Shown here: positions 46,902 through 57,628 of the stretch, one piece after another
Layout: each line of letters begins with the position of its first letter
Numbering within the stretch: the stretch's first letter is position 1
From: Providencia alcalifaciens
GTDB lineage: Bacteria > Pseudomonadota > Gammaproteobacteria > Enterobacterales > Enterobacteriaceae
Direction of reading: 5' to 3'
DNA: 64,000 bases
Assembly (NCBI RefSeq): GCF_020271745.1
Contig: NZ_CP084296.1
Span: forward strand, 2,294,001 to 2,358,000
Made by a program: the position numbers and the translations under genes
Notes under the pieces: model-generated
What the model was told of the DNA's origin: nothing
The model's database searches: none
Seen by the model: the letters and a program-made list of their open reading frames with translations, nothing else

Positions 46902-49118
46902 ATGAACATTATTAATAACCTATCTTTAGTTACCAAGCGTTTGGGTTATACCCTTTCACCGGAAATTTTATTAGCACAAACTAAACGCACAGAATCGAAA
47001 TCTTTCGATTATGCGTCGCTGGTGAATGTGCTGAACTCCCATCAATTTGATAACCAGATCATTGAAATCGATCTGCATAAGATCCCGACGATTGCAGCGC
47101 CGTTTCTGGTGCTGTTGGCAAACAATGAATCGGTGGTGATCAGCAAAATTGAAGATAGCGAAAATGGACGCTATTTTGAGATCTTAACAGAAGAAGGCTT
47201 ACGTCAAACATTAAGCGTGCAAGATCTGGCAGTGAACTACAGCGGCTACAGCTGGTTTATTAAACGTAATATTCGCTCAGAAACCCGTTCAGAAATTGAT
47301 AAATACGAAACCAGTGGCTTCTGGAAAGTGATTTGGCGTTATAAAAAATATTACTACCAAGTGATCATTGCATCGTTTGTGATCAACTTATTAGCGTTAA
47401 TCAGTTCCCTGTATGTGATGAACGTGTATGACCGCGTGATCCCAAATCAAGCTTACGAAACCTTATGGGTACTGACTATTGGTGTTGTGCTGGCAATTGG
47501 CTTTGAATTTCTGGCCAAAATGCTGCGATCTTACCTATTAGATATCGCAGGGAAAAAAGCAGACATCGTGATCAGTGCCATGCTATTCCACCGCGTGATG
47601 GGGATCCGCCTTGATAAACGCCCAGCGTCATCGGGATCGTATGCCAACAATTTACGTGACTTCGAATCCATTCGTGAGTTTATGACCAGCGCGAGTTTAC
47701 TCGCTCTCGTCGATCTGCCGTTTATTTTGCTGTTTATCGGCGTGATCAGCATGATTGGTGGTTACCTAGCATTGGTGCCACTGACCATTATCCCGATTGT
47801 GGTGATCGCTGGCATTGTGATCCAAAAGCCACTGGCGAAAGGGATCAACGCCTCAATGAAAGAGACTTCTCAACGCCAAGGCTTAGCGGTGGAATCCATC
47901 GAAGGGATCGAAACCTTAAAGTTAAATAACGCGGTGAATTGGGCGCAACAACGTTGGGAAATACTCACAGAGAAAACGGCATTTTCATCCATTGCAGTGC
48001 GCAATCTAACTAACTTTATGGTCAACTTCAGTGCGGCGATGCAGCAGCTCAATACCGTGGGTTTAGTGTGTGTAGGGACTTACTTGATCCACGCAAACGA
48101 TGTGAACTCGCGTATTACAATGGGGGCGCTGATCGCCAGCGTGATCTTATCCGGTCGTGCGCTAGCACCGCTTGGGCAAATTGCAGGGCTGGCAACACGT
48201 TTCCAATCAGCGCGTATGGCATTAGCTGGTGTGCGCAATATCTTTAGCCGTCCTATCGAACGCGAAGATCATAAAAAATACATTTCACCGACTGCAGTTC
48301 ACGGGGCATTACGACTGGCGAATGTGACTTATCAATATAGTAAAGATGGGCAGCCTGCATTAAACAACATTAACTTAGAGATCAAAGCGGGGGAGAAAGT
48401 CGCGATCCTCGGAAAAATCGGTGGTGGGAAAAGTACATTACTGAAGCTACTGACAGGCTTGTATGAGCAACAGCAAGGGAATATCAGCTTAGATGACCTC
48501 GATATTCGCCAAATTGACCCGATTTTCCTCAGAAGCAAAGTCGGCATGCTGACGCAAAAGCCGCGTTTATTCTTCGGAACCCTGCGTGAAAACTTGGATT
48601 TAGCACGTCTTGATGGCTATTCCAGCGATGACGATTTAGTGCGCGCGCTCAAACGCTTCCAGCTTGATAAAATTATTCGTCAGCACCCTGCAGGGCTTGA
48701 TATGCCCCTTGGTGAAGATGGTTTAGGGCTTTCAGGTGGACAAAAACAGATGGTGGCACTGGCACAGTTAACCTTGCATAACCCAAATGTGGTGTTACTG
48801 GATGAGCCAACCACGGGCATTGATGTGGATACCGAAAAATTGGTACTGGATGCGTTAGAAACGTGGACAAAAGATAAAACGCTGATTGTCGTCACTCACA
48901 AATTACCAATTTTACGTTTAGTTGACCGCATTATCGTGATGGATGAAGGCAAAATTTTAATTGATGGACCGAAGCAGAAAGTCTTAAAAGCGTTAGGACA
49001 AACGGAGCAAGCCACTGGCACAGTTACCACAGATAAACCCACTCCACAGCCTGCGCCACAAGTGCGAGTTGTTTCACAGGTTAGACACGTAATTAATAAA
49101 GAAGAAGGGGCGATTTAA
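46902..49118 (+). CDS. Type I secretion ABC transporter (LapB/HlyB type)
   Basis: The 738-residue inner-membrane exporter has an N-terminal C39-like domain (about 1-125) without the catalytic Cys, as in HlyB/LapB; such domains dock the substrate rather than cleave it. Six membrane helices span about 150-420, and the ATPase has Walker A GKIGGGKST (about 503-511), signature LSGGQKQ, Walker B VVLLDEPT and H-loop VTHKL. It is coupled to the HlyD-like gene (one base apart). The cargo is almost certainly the upstream adhesin. Confidence 0.93.
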   Translation: MNIINNLSLVTKRLGYTLSPEILLAQTKRTESKSFDYASLVNVLNSHQFDNQIIEIDLHKIPTIAAPFLVLLANNESVVISKIEDSENGRYFEILTEEGLRQTLSVQDLAVNYSGYSWFIKRNIRSETRSEIDKYETSGFWKVIWRYKKYYYQVIIASFVINLLALISSLYVMNVYDRVIPNQAYETLWVLTIGVVLAIGFEFLAKMLRSYLLDIAGKKADIVISAMLFHRVMGIRLDKRPASSGSYANNLRDFESIREFMTSASLLALVDLPFILLFIGVISMIGGYLALVPLTIIPIVVIAGIVIQKPLAKGINASMKETSQRQGLAVESIEGIETLKLNNAVNWAQQRWEILTEKTAFSSIAVRNLTNFMVNFSAAMQQLNTVGLVCVGTYLIHANDVNSRITMGALIASVILSGRALAPLGQIAGLATRFQSARMALAGVRNIFSRPIEREDHKKYISPTAVHGALRLANVTYQYSKDGQPALNNINLEIKAGEKVAILGKIGGGKSTLLKLLTGLYEQQQGNISLDDLDIRQIDPIFLRSKVGMLTQKPRLFFGTLRENLDLARLDGYSSDDDLVRALKRFQLDKIIRQHPAGLDMPLGEDGLGLSGGQKQMVALAQLTLHNPNVVLLDEPTTGIDVDTEKLVLDALETWTKDKTLIVVTHKLPILRLVDRIIVMDEGKILIDGPKQKVLKALGQTEQATGTVTTDKPTPQPAPQVRVVSQVRHVINKEEGAI

Positions 49119-49119
49119 A

Positions 49120-50355
49120 ATGGAGAGTTATGGTAAAGCGCCAAAAGAGCATCGCACTTTTTCCAGTGACTTTTCTCATGATCTAGAATCCGTGATGAGA
49201 AAAGAGCGCAGTAACTTACTGTTTTTGCCTATTATCTTTCTGGCGTTGTTACTGACGATTTTTGTGGTCTGGGCCTATAACAGTCACTTAGAAGAGATCA
49301 TTCGTGGGCAAGGAACCATCATTCCAAGTAGCCGTGAACAAGTGATCCAGAGTATTGACCCTGGCAATATCCAAGAAATGTATGTTAAAGAGGGCGATAT
49401 TGTTGAAAAAGGGCAAATTTTGCTGAAGTTGGATGATGCGCGCAGTATGGCATTATTGCGTGAAAGCCAAGCGCGAGTGCAAAACCTTGAAGCTATTTCA
49501 GCGCGTTTGCAGGGAGAATCTCGCAACGAACTTCCTGATTTTTCAAAGATAGTTGATCAAGAATTAGTCGCGCGTGAAACCAACGCCTATAACGCGAAAA
49601 AAACGCAGCGTGACCAAGCTATTGCAGGCTTACGTCAAAGCAAAGGATTATTAGACAGAGAAATTGCTATCACCAAACCGCTGGCGAAAGAAGGGTTAGT
49701 CTCCAATGTGGAAATTCTGCGTATGGAAAGACAGTCCGTTGAATTAGCGACACAAATTAACGAACGCATAAATAACTACCTTGCGGAAGCAAACGCTGAA
49801 TTGGTGAAAGTGGAATCGGAGCTGGATCAAGCAGAAGAGACAATGAGCATGCGTAAAGATCCAGTCACTCGCTCGGAGATCCGCGCACCCGTTCACGGCA
49901 TCGTAAAAAACATTAAGATCAATACCATCGGTGGCGTGGTGAATACAGGGCAAGACATCCTTGAGATCATTCCCCTCGATGACAAATTGATGGTGGAAGC
50001 TTATATTCGTCCACAGGATGTGGCTTTCTTAAGACCGGGAATGCCAGTCGTGGTTAAAGTGACCGCCTATGATTACGCTATTTATGGTGGCCTAAATGGG
50101 GTTGTGAAATTAATCAGCCCAGACACCTTAAGCAATGATACTCGCCGCAGTGAGTTAAAGCTCAATCCCGATGAGACGTTCTACCGCATTCTTGTCGAAA
50201 CGGATACCAATTACTTGTTAGACAAAAATAACCAGAAAATGGAAATTATACCGGGAATGGTGGCATCGGTAGATATCAAAACGGGTGAAAAAAGTGTGTT
50301 TGATTACCTAATTAAACCGATCACACGGATGAAACAGGCGATGACAGAGCGTTGA
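49120..50355 (+). CDS. HlyD-family membrane fusion protein of the adhesin T1SS
   Basis: The periplasmic adaptor of 411 residues has one membrane helix (about 33-54, LLFLPIIFLALLLTIFVVWA), a lipoyl/barrel-sandwich half motif IQSIDPGNIQEMYVKEGDIV, a long coiled coil (about 105-245), the second half RAPVHGIVKNIKINTIGGVV, and a C-terminal beta barrel. This is the LapC/HlyD layout. Last gene of the operon, followed by a terminator. Confidence 0.92.
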   Translation: MESYGKAPKEHRTFSSDFSHDLESVMRKERSNLLFLPIIFLALLLTIFVVWAYNSHLEEIIRGQGTIIPSSREQVIQSIDPGNIQEMYVKEGDIVEKGQILLKLDDARSMALLRESQARVQNLEAISARLQGESRNELPDFSKIVDQELVARETNAYNAKKTQRDQAIAGLRQSKGLLDREIAITKPLAKEGLVSNVEILRMERQSVELATQINERINNYLAEANAELVKVESELDQAEETMSMRKDPVTRSEIRAPVHGIVKNIKINTIGGVVNTGQDILEIIPLDDKLMVEAYIRPQDVAFLRPGMPVVVKVTAYDYAIYGGLNGVVKLISPDTLSNDTRRSELKLNPDETFYRILVETDTNYLLDKNNQKMEIIPGMVASVDIKTGEKSVFDYLIKPITRMKQAMTER

Positions 50356-50395
50356 TTAGCCTGTGGAATAACGCAGTGTGATAAATTATGTAATG

Positions 50396-50427
50396 AAGGG
50401 CGCGAATATAGGCGCCCTTGTTGTTTT
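50396..50427 (+). terminator. Terminator of the adhesin/T1SS operon
   Basis: AAGGGCGC and GCGCCCTT form a perfect 8-bp stem with an 8-base loop, followed by GTTGTTTTG. Confidence 0.85.
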
Positions 50428-50838
50428 GTGTGGGTTTTCCAACAAAAAATTTGCCAAATATCACTAATATTGAGGCTAATTACTCAAGAAGCATAAATCA
50501 CCTTGATCCTAAGTGGTGAACTCAGGTTTAATAAGGTTAGGTAATTGCGCAAAGCGAAGAACTCAAAGGGATATTTTGCGCAATGGAAAGGATTCAGCTT
50601 GACGGTTGCGATAAAGATCCGCAGTCTGCTGTCATATTGTTTCAAATAATTGCTGTATGGATGAAATTGCGCTAGTTTCGTAGGGTCTCATCGCCAAACT
50701 TCAAGTTGTGGGTAGGTCTAATAAGCTTTTATGCACCTGCGGCTCGAATTATTGAGGCTAACTCTATAAACCGCAATAATTCCCTATTGCGTTGTGAATA
50801 TTGGTTTAAGTACGTTCTATCCTACTTGGAGTATACTA
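50428..50838 (+). other. tktA upstream region with two inverted repeats
   Basis: There is no gene in these 411 bases. Two structures stand out: ATTGCGCAAA (50544-50553) with TTTGCGCAAT (50575-50584), and the hairpin CGCAATA-ATTCCC-TATTGCG at 50772-50791, which ends 47 bases before the tktA ATG and would lie in the mRNA leader. The promoter was not assigned. Confidence 0.55.
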
Positions 50839-52833
50839 ATGACGACTCGTAAAACCCTTGCTAATGCTATCCGCTTTCTAAGTATGGATGCGGTTCAAAA
50901 AGCAAAATCAGGGCACCCTGGCGCACCAATGGGCATGGCTGACATTGCTGAAGTTCTTTGGCGCAACCATATGAATCATAACCCTGCAGATCCACATTGG
51001 GCTAACCGCGACCGCTTTGTACTGTCTAACGGTCACGGTTCCATGCTAATTTACAGCTTGCTGCACCTGACAGGTTATGACTTATCTATTGATGAGTTAA
51101 AGAACTTCCGTCAATTACATTCTAAAACCCCGGGTCACCCAGAATATGGTTATACGCCAGGCGTTGAAACCACCACGGGTCCTTTAGGCCAAGGTATTGC
51201 AAACGCAGTCGGTTTTGCGATTGCAGAACGTACTTTAGCGGCACAATTTAACCGCCCAGGTCATGACGTTGTCGACCACCACACCTATGTGTTCATGGGT
51301 GACGGTTGTATGATGGAAGGTATCTCCCACGAAGTGTGTTCATTAGCGGGTACCCTGAAATTAAATAAACTGGTCGCATTCTACGATGACAACGGCATCT
51401 CTATCGATGGTGAAGTTGAAGGCTGGTTTACTGATGATACCGCAGCGCGTTTCGAAGCATACGGCTGGCATGTTATCCGTGACATCGATGGTCACGATGC
51501 AGACCAAATCAACGCTGCAGTGAACGAAGCACACAAACAATCAGACAAACCAACGCTGATTATGTGCAAAACCGTTATCGGTTTTGGTTCACCAAATAAA
51601 GCAGGCACCGAAGCGGTTCACGGCGCACCTTTAGGTGATGCAGAAATCGCGGCAACTCGTGAAGCACTGGGCTGGAAATTCGGTCCATTCGAAATCCCAG
51701 CAGATATCTATCAAGCTTGGGATGCGCGCGAAGCGGGCAAAGAAAAACAGCATTCTTGGAATGAAAAATTTGCGGCATACGCAAAAGCACACCCAGAATT
51801 AGCGAAAGAATTCGAACGTCGTATGGCGGGTGAACTGCCAGCGAACTTTGATGCAGAAGCGAAAAAATTCGTTGAAAACCTGCAACAAAACCCAGCAAAT
51901 ATCGCAAGCCGTAAAGCATCTCAAAACGCGTTAGAAGCATTCGGTAAAGTATTACCAGAATTCATGGGCGGCTCTGCGGACTTAGCGCCAAGTAACTTAA
52001 CCATGTGGTCTGGCTCCAAACCTCTGAATGAAGATAAAGCGGGTAACTACATCCATTACGGTGTTCGTGAATTCGGTATGTCCGCTATCATGAACGGTAT
52101 CGCTCTGCACGGAGGTTTCGTTCCTTACGGCGCAACGTTCTTAATGTTCGTTGAATACGCGCGTAATGCAGTACGTATGGCAGCACTGATGAAAATTCGC
52201 AGCATCTTCGTTTACACTCATGACTCTATCGGTCTGGGTGAAGATGGTCCAACACACCAACCAGTAGAACAACTGGCAAGCCTGCGTGTGACACCAAACA
52301 TGAGCACATGGCGTCCATGTGACCAAGTGGAATCTGCGGTTGCATGGAAATATGCAATTGAGCGTAAAGATGGCCCAAGCGCACTGATTTTCTCTCGTCA
52401 AAACCTGGAACAGCAACCTCGTACCGCTGAGCAATTAGCGAATATCGAGAAAGGGGCTTATATCCTGAAAGATTGCGCAGGCACGCCTGAGCTTATCTTT
52501 ATTGCAACGGGTTCTGAAGTTGAATTAGCGGTGAAAGCGGCTGACCAACTGACTGCGGAAGGACGTAAAGTTCGCGTGGTTTCTATGCCTTCTACAGATG
52601 CATTCGACAAGCAAGATGCGGCTTACCGTGAAGCCGTTCTGCCTGCAAACGTAAGTGCTCGTGTGGCTATCGAAGCGGGTATCGCAGATTACTGGTTCAA
52701 ATACACTGGTCTGAATGGTGCTATCATTGGTATGCACTCATTCGGTGAATCTGCACCAGCTGATGAGCTGTACAAAGAGTTCGGCATTACGGTTGAAAAC
52801 GCGGTTAACGCGGCAAAATCTCTGCTGAAATAA
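50839..52833 (+). CDS. tktA: Transketolase
   Basis: Thiamine-diphosphate enzyme of the pentose phosphate pathway, 664 residues. It shows the substrate/cofactor blocks [33 protein letters not shown], the ThDP motif [17 protein letters not shown], and [16 protein letters not shown]. The ATG at 50839 ([13 protein letters not shown]) follows TTGGAG and matches the E. coli start; an earlier in-frame ATG 15 codons upstream is rejected. Next to epd-pgk-fbaA, as in many enterics. Confidence 0.96.
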   Translation: MTTRKTLANAIRFLSMDAVQKAKSGHPGAPMGMADIAEVLWRNHMNHNPADPHWANRDRFVLSNGHGSMLIYSLLHLTGYDLSIDELKNFRQLHSKTPGHPEYGYTPGVETTTGPLGQGIANAVGFAIAERTLAAQFNRPGHDVVDHHTYVFMGDGCMMEGISHEVCSLAGTLKLNKLVAFYDDNGISIDGEVEGWFTDDTAARFEAYGWHVIRDIDGHDADQINAAVNEAHKQSDKPTLIMCKTVIGFGSPNKAGTEAVHGAPLGDAEIAATREALGWKFGPFEIPADIYQAWDAREAGKEKQHSWNEKFAAYAKAHPELAKEFERRMAGELPANFDAEAKKFVENLQQNPANIASRKASQNALEAFGKVLPEFMGGSADLAPSNLTMWSGSKPLNEDKAGNYIHYGVREFGMSAIMNGIALHGGFVPYGATFLMFVEYARNAVRMAALMKIRSIFVYTHDSIGLGEDGPTHQPVEQLASLRVTPNMSTWRPCDQVESAVAWKYAIERKDGPSALIFSRQNLEQQPRTAEQLANIEKGAYILKDCAGTPELIFIATGSEVELAVKAADQLTAEGRKVRVVSMPSTDAFDKQDAAYREAVLPANVSARVAIEAGIADYWFKYTGLNGAIIGMHSFGESAPADELYKEFGITVENAVNAAKSLLK

Positions 52834-52906
52834 TTCATTTAATGCCTTGAGGTGTGTTCCGAATAAACGGTCGCACCTCTGAAAATAAAGTGAATTAACC
52901 TAATTT

Positions 52907-52947
52907 ACGCCTCAATATCAAGTTTGGTATTGGGGCGTTGTTTTTTT
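52907..52947 (+). terminator. Terminator after tktA
   Basis: ACGCCTCAATA and TATTGGGGCGT form an 11-bp stem (one G-T pair) followed by a run of seven T residues. Confidence 0.9.
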
Positions 52948-53011
52948 GTGCACCGTTTCTTGTTTTTCTATTGCGTTCTCTAAATATATCCCTTAATCTA
53001 AAACCTAATAA

Positions 53012-53027
53012 GCTGAACCGTTTCAGT
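53012..53027 (+). promoter_or_regulatory. Cra (FruR) operator upstream of epd
   Basis: GCTGAACCGTTTCAGT matches the Cra consensus GCTGAAWCGWTTCAGC at 14 of 16 positions. The E. coli epd-pgk-fbaA operon is a known Cra target. Confidence 0.75.
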
Positions 53028-53036
53028 TTCATTTGG

Positions 53037-53042
53037 CATAAT
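53037..53042 (+). promoter_or_regulatory. Candidate -10 of the epd operon promoter
   Basis: CATAAT lies so that its -35 region (about 53014-53019) falls inside the Cra operator, a repressor-type arrangement. Confidence 0.45.
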
Positions 53043-53170
53043 GTAAATAAATTTTAAAAATGTCGAGTGAAGCACACTTTTGATGTTTGACAGTTAAAAT
53101 GAGCAGTAGAGTTGGTGGTAGTCAGTTATTCTTAGCAACCGTGTGATTTTGCTCAGATACAAGGTGTAGA

Positions 53171-54190
53171 ATGGCAATCAGGGTAGCAATAAACGGCTTC
53201 GGTCGAATTGGTCGAAGTGTTCTCAGAGCGTTATATGAATCAGGTCGCCGGGCAGAAATTGTCGTCGTTGCGGTCAATGAATTAGCGGAACCAGAAGGTA
53301 TCGCTCATTTGCTGAAGTATGATTCAAGTCACGGACGCTTTGCGTGGGATGTTCGCCTTAATGGCGACCAGCTACAAGTTGGAGATGACAGCATGCGTCT
53401 TTTCCATCAAGCGGATATCAGCAAGCTACCTTGGAAAGAGTTAGGTGTGGATGTGGTGTTAGATTGCACGGGGGTCTATGGCTCTCGCGAAGATGGAATA
53501 AAGCATCTGCAAGCTGGCGCGAAAAAAGTGCTCTTTTCCCATCCAGGAACCGATGATCTCGATGCGACCATTGTGTATGGCGTCAACCATAACAGCCTAC
53601 AAATAAGCGATAACATTGTTTCCAATGCATCTTGTACCACCAACTGTATTATTCCAGTCATCAAAGTGTTGGATGATGCATTTGGTATCGAATCGGGCAC
53701 AGTCACCACCATTCATGCATCCATGAATGACCAACCCGTGATTGATGCCTACCATAAAGATTTACGCAGAACGCGCGCAGCGAGCCAATCGATTATTCCT
53801 GTCGATACCAAATTGGCCGCGGGGATCACACGAATTTTTCCAAAATTCCAAGGTAGCTTTGAAGCGATTTCTGTACGCGTTCCAACCACCAATGTCACCG
53901 CCATTGACTTAAGCGTCACGGTGGATGCAGATGTTTGTGTTGATAAAGTCAACAAGCTATTACAGAGCGCCGCGCACGGGCATTTTCGTGGTATAGTAGA
54001 CTATACTGAACTACCGTTAGTCTCGATGGATTTTAATCATGATCCGCACAGCGCGATTATTGATGGCACGCAAACACGAGTTAGCGGCAAAAATTTAATC
54101 AAAACCCTCGTTTGGTGTGATAACGAATGGGGGTTTGCTAACCGGATGCTAGATACAACCCTAGCGATGGCAGCAACAGGTTTAAACTAA
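53171..54190 (+). CDS. epd: D-erythrose-4-phosphate dehydrogenase
   Basis: GAPDH-like enzyme for de novo pyridoxal phosphate synthesis; 339 residues, the E. coli Epd length. Rossmann start [20 protein letters not shown], and the active-site block SNASCTTNC near residue 155. The motif HASMNDQP replaces the GAPDH motif HA(Y/I)T..Q and helps separate Epd from GapA. First gene of epd-pgk-fbaA, behind a Cra site. Confidence 0.94.
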   Translation: MAIRVAINGFGRIGRSVLRALYESGRRAEIVVVAVNELAEPEGIAHLLKYDSSHGRFAWDVRLNGDQLQVGDDSMRLFHQADISKLPWKELGVDVVLDCTGVYGSREDGIKHLQAGAKKVLFSHPGTDDLDATIVYGVNHNSLQISDNIVSNASCTTNCIIPVIKVLDDAFGIESGTVTTIHASMNDQPVIDAYHKDLRRTRAASQSIIPVDTKLAAGITRIFPKFQGSFEAISVRVPTTNVTAIDLSVTVDADVCVDKVNKLLQSAAHGHFRGIVDYTELPLVSMDFNHDPHSAIIDGTQTRVSGKNLIKTLVWCDNEWGFANRMLDTTLAMAATGLN

Positions 54191-54293
54191 TTGGCGTCTG
54201 ATAGACAGCGGGGCACAATAGATAAATACACTATTGACCACCTCGTACAGTCGCTAATGAAAACTTTATAGAGAATCAACAAGAGGATTCACC

Positions 54294-55457
54294 ATGTCTG
54301 TAATTAAGATGACCGATTTGGACTTAGCGGGTAAACGCGTTTTCATTCGTTCGGACCTAAACGTTCCTGTTAAAGACGGTAAAGTTACTTCAGATGCACG
54401 TATCCGTGCTTCATTACCAACAATTGAATTAGCGCTGAAACAAGGTGCTAAAGTCATGGTTACTTCCCACCTCGGTCGTCCGACGGAAGGTGAGTACAAC
54501 GAAGAGTTTTCACTGCAACCTGTTGTTGACTATCTGGCAGAAAAATTAGACAACCCAGTTCGTTTAGTTAAAGACTACCTGAACGGTGTTGATATCGCTG
54601 CTGGCGAATTAGTGGTTTTAGAAAACGTGCGCTTTAACAAAGGCGAGAAGAAAGACGACGAAACCCTGTCTAAACAGTATGCAGCACTGTGTGATGTCTA
54701 CGTTATGGATGCATTCGGTACTGCTCACCGCGCTCAAGCGTCAACGCACGGTGTGGCTAAATTCTCGCCAGTTGCGTGTGCAGGCCCGCTGTTAAGTAAT
54801 GAATTAGAAGCATTAGGCAAAGCGTTAGGTAATCCAGCGCGCCCAATGGTTGCTATCGTAGGCGGTTCTAAAGTTTCCACTAAACTGACTGTATTAGATT
54901 CTCTGTCTAAAATTGCTGACCAACTGATTGTGGGTGGTGGTATCGCGAATACTTTCATCGCAGCAGAAGGCAACAATGTGGGTCGTTCACTGTATGAAGC
55001 GGACTTGATCCCAGAAGCGAAAAAATTACTGGCTAACTGCCAAATCCCAGTGCCAACTGATGTTCGCGTGGCTACCGAGTTCTCAGAAACTGCTGAAGCA
55101 ACACTGAAAGCAAGTAACGCTATCAAAGATGATGAGCAAATTCTGGACTTAGGCGATGAATCCGCAGAACGTCTTGCTGAAATTCTGAAAAATGCGAAAA
55201 CCATTCTTTGGAACGGCCCTGTGGGCGTATTCGAATTCCCTAACTTCCGTAAGGGAACTGAAATCGTTGCTCGTGCTATCGCAGACAGCGACGCTTTCTC
55301 AATCGCTGGTGGTGGTGACACCCTAGCGGCGATCGATTTATTCGGTATCGCTGATAAGATTTCCTACATCTCTACCGGTGGCGGTGCTTTCCTTGAATTC
55401 GTTGAAGGTAAAAAGCTCCCAGCCGTTGTCATGCTAGAAGAACGTGCTAAAGCGTAA
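54294..55457 (+). CDS. pgk: Phosphoglycerate kinase
   Basis: Glycolytic kinase of 387 residues. It has the N-domain substrate residues RSDLNVP and SHLGRP, the hinge region, and the nucleotide-binding GPVGVFE and GGGDTLAAI. The length equals that of E. coli Pgk. It is 103 bases after epd and 60 before fbaA; RBS AAGAGG precedes the ATG. Confidence 0.97.
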   Translation: MSVIKMTDLDLAGKRVFIRSDLNVPVKDGKVTSDARIRASLPTIELALKQGAKVMVTSHLGRPTEGEYNEEFSLQPVVDYLAEKLDNPVRLVKDYLNGVDIAAGELVVLENVRFNKGEKKDDETLSKQYAALCDVYVMDAFGTAHRAQASTHGVAKFSPVACAGPLLSNELEALGKALGNPARPMVAIVGGSKVSTKLTVLDSLSKIADQLIVGGGIANTFIAAEGNNVGRSLYEADLIPEAKKLLANCQIPVPTDVRVATEFSETAEATLKASNAIKDDEQILDLGDESAERLAEILKNAKTILWNGPVGVFEFPNFRKGTEIVARAIADSDAFSIAGGGDTLAAIDLFGIADKISYISTGGGAFLEFVEGKKLPAVVMLEERAKA

Positions 55458-55517
55458 TTAAATTGTTCATACACAACAGGCAGCGTAGGCTGCCTGTTCA
55501 CCACAGGACCTTTTCAC

Positions 55518-56594
55518 ATGTCTAAAGTTTTTGATTTTGTTAAGCCTGGTGTTATCACCGGTGATGATGTACAGAAAGTTTTCGCGGTTGCCAAAGAAAA
55601 TAACTTTGCATTGCCAGCTGTGAACTGTGTTGGTACTGATTCAATTAACGCTGTACTTGAAGCGGCAGCTAAAGTACGTGCTCCTGTTATTGTACAGTTC
55701 TCTAACGGTGGTGCTGCATTTATCGCGGGTAAAGGCCTGAAAGCAGAAGGGCAACAAGCGGCTATCTTAGGTGCTATTTCGGGTGCGTACCACGTACACC
55801 AAATGGCAGAGCATTACGGTGTGCCAGTGATTCTGCACACTGACCACTGTGCGAAGAAATTGCTGCCATGGATTGACGGTCTGTTAGATGCGGGTGAAAA
55901 ACACTACGCGAAAACCGGTAAACCTCTGTTCTCTTCTCACATGATTGACCTGTCAGAAGAATCTCTGGAAGAAAACATTGCAATCTGTTCTAAATATTTA
56001 GAGCGCATGGCAAAAATTGACATGACTCTGGAAATCGAATTAGGTTGTACTGGTGGTGAAGAAGACGGTGTTGATAACACTGGCATGGACAGCTCAGAGC
56101 TGTACACCCAACCAGAAGACGTGGCTTACGCTTACGAAAAACTGAACGCTATCAGCCCTCGTTTCACTATCGCAGCTTCTTTTGGTAACGTACACGGTGT
56201 TTATAAGCCAGGTAACGTACAATTAACGCCAAAAATTTTGCGTAACTCCCAAGATTACGTATCTGAGAAATTTAACCTGCCACATAACAGCTTAGATTTC
56301 GTTTTCCACGGTGGTTCCGGTTCAAGCGCTGCTGAAATCAAAGAAGCGGTTAGCTACGGTGTTATTAAAATGAACATCGATACCGATACTCAGTGGGCAA
56401 CATGGGATGGTATTTTACAGTATTACAAAGCGAAAGAAGGCTACCTGCAATCTCAGTTAGGTAACCCAGAAGGCGATGATAAGCCAAACAAAAAATACTA
56501 CGATCCACGTGTGTGGTTGCGTAAAGCACAAGACTCAATGGTTGTTCGTTTAGAACAAGCATTTAAAGAACTGAACTGCGTAGACGTTCTGTAA
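55518..56594 (+). CDS. fbaA: Fructose-bisphosphate aldolase, class II
   Basis: Zinc-dependent aldolase of 358 residues. Catalytic Asp and zinc His lie in VILHTDHCAKK, with further ligands in ELGCTGGEEDGVD, GNVHGVYKPG and VFHGGSGS. Last gene of the epd-pgk-fbaA operon. Confidence 0.97.
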   Translation: MSKVFDFVKPGVITGDDVQKVFAVAKENNFALPAVNCVGTDSINAVLEAAAKVRAPVIVQFSNGGAAFIAGKGLKAEGQQAAILGAISGAYHVHQMAEHYGVPVILHTDHCAKKLLPWIDGLLDAGEKHYAKTGKPLFSSHMIDLSEESLEENIAICSKYLERMAKIDMTLEIELGCTGGEEDGVDNTGMDSSELYTQPEDVAYAYEKLNAISPRFTIAASFGNVHGVYKPGNVQLTPKILRNSQDYVSEKFNLPHNSLDFVFHGGSGSSAAEIKEAVSYGVIKMNIDTDTQWATWDGILQYYKAKEGYLQSQLGNPEGDDKPNKKYYDPRVWLRKAQDSMVVRLEQAFKELNCVDVL

Positions 56595-56629
56595 TTTACG
56601 AGTTTAGCTTGTGAATAAATCATCCCTCA

Positions 56630-56657
56630 GCAGGATAGCTTGCTGGGGGATTTTTTT
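56630..56657 (+). terminator. Terminator after fbaA
   Basis: An imperfect stem (ATCCCTCAGCA/TGCTGGGGGAT) is followed by seven T residues. Confidence 0.88.
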
Positions 56658-56767
56658 ATGCTTTCACGATGGTGTGTGCTCTCGCCTGTATTGATTGCGA
56701 GCGCCTTGCATTTCTTGTAACCTTCGCGTGCTTTGAACACTCTGAAATGCCCCATAAGGTAATCCAA

Positions 56768-57043
56768 ATGACTGAACATAAATCTAAAGACCCGTTACAT
56801 GGGGTTACGCTTGAAATGCAGGTAACAGAATTAGTTAACCATTATGGTTGGGCAAAATTAGGCAGCATGATTAAAATCAACTGCTTCAACAAAGATCCCA
56901 GTGTTAAATCAAGCTTAAAATTTCTACGAAGAACACCATGGGCACGGGCTGAAGTTGAAGCGCTGTATCTTGATATGCTAGAGGACGATTCAATGGATGA
57001 TGCTAATTTGTCTGATGATCCGTGGGGCAATCACCGTATTTAA
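56768..57043 (+). CDS. VF530 / DUF2132 family small protein
   Basis: The 91-residue protein shows the compact family signature [45 protein letters not shown] and [12 protein letters not shown]. The family is described as a small helical DNA-binding-like fold with no established role. The ATG at 56768 (MTEHKSKDP) follows AAGG; two upstream in-frame ATGs extend into the region after the fbaA terminator and are not favoured. The acidic C-terminus ([16 protein letters not shown]) is variable. Confidence 0.82.
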   Translation: MTEHKSKDPLHGVTLEMQVTELVNHYGWAKLGSMIKINCFNKDPSVKSSLKFLRRTPWARAEVEALYLDMLEDDSMDDANLSDDPWGNHRI

Positions 57044-57122
57044 TACCTCGACCAAAAGATACTCCCCGTCGCGCTATGATCTTTATCTATGGATCGTCAC
57101 TACGAATGAAGAGTAAACCGCC

Positions 57123-57545
57123 ATGCTTATTCGCCTAGCCACTTTGCAGGATATTGCCTCACTGATTGATATTGATACCTATGTCACGGTTGATCCTATT
57201 CGCGGGCAGCAAATTCAACATTGGGTTATAAATCAAAGCTGTTATCTTGCAGAAGAAGATGGCGAAGTGCTGGGGTATGGTGTATTAAATTACCATTTCT
57301 TTGGTTGCGGCTTTATTGAAATGGTAATGGTTGCAGAGCGGTTTCGCCACCGAGGTGTTGGTCTTGCATTGTTGAAGGCTTTACAGGAAATTTGCCATCA
57401 CCCGAAATTATTTACATCGACAAATCAATCTAATTTGTTGATGCAAAAATTACTATTAAGAGTCGGTTTTATACCTAGCGGACAGATTGATAATCTTGAT
57501 GACAATGACCCTGAAATCATTTTTTATCAAAATAAAAACGCTTAA
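57123..57545 (+). CDS. GNAT-family N-acetyltransferase
   Basis: The 140-residue protein is a minimal GNAT fold: beta-strand start MLIRLATLQDIASL, core strand GFIEMVMVAERFRHRGVGLA with the acetyl-CoA loop (R-x-x-R-G-x-G), and a C-terminal VGFIPSG strand. The substrate is not predictable. It follows the VF530 gene by 79 bases, probably with its own expression. Confidence 0.85.
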   Translation: MLIRLATLQDIASLIDIDTYVTVDPIRGQQIQHWVINQSCYLAEEDGEVLGYGVLNYHFFGCGFIEMVMVAERFRHRGVGLALLKALQEICHHPKLFTSTNQSNLLMQKLLLRVGFIPSGQIDNLDDNDPEIIFYQNKNA

Positions 57546-57561
57546 TATCAGTAAAATGAGA

Positions 57562-57592
57562 ATGCCCTCTTAATATAGTAGAGGGCATGATT
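57562..57592. terminator. Hairpin terminator between the GNAT gene and the fimbrial operon
   Basis: ATGCCCTCT and AGAGGGCAT form a perfect 9-bp stem with a 9-base loop between convergent transcription units. Confidence 0.65.
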
Positions 57593-57628
57593 ATGTTGCG
57601 ATTAAATTAAGTTGTAGGTGGTACGTCA

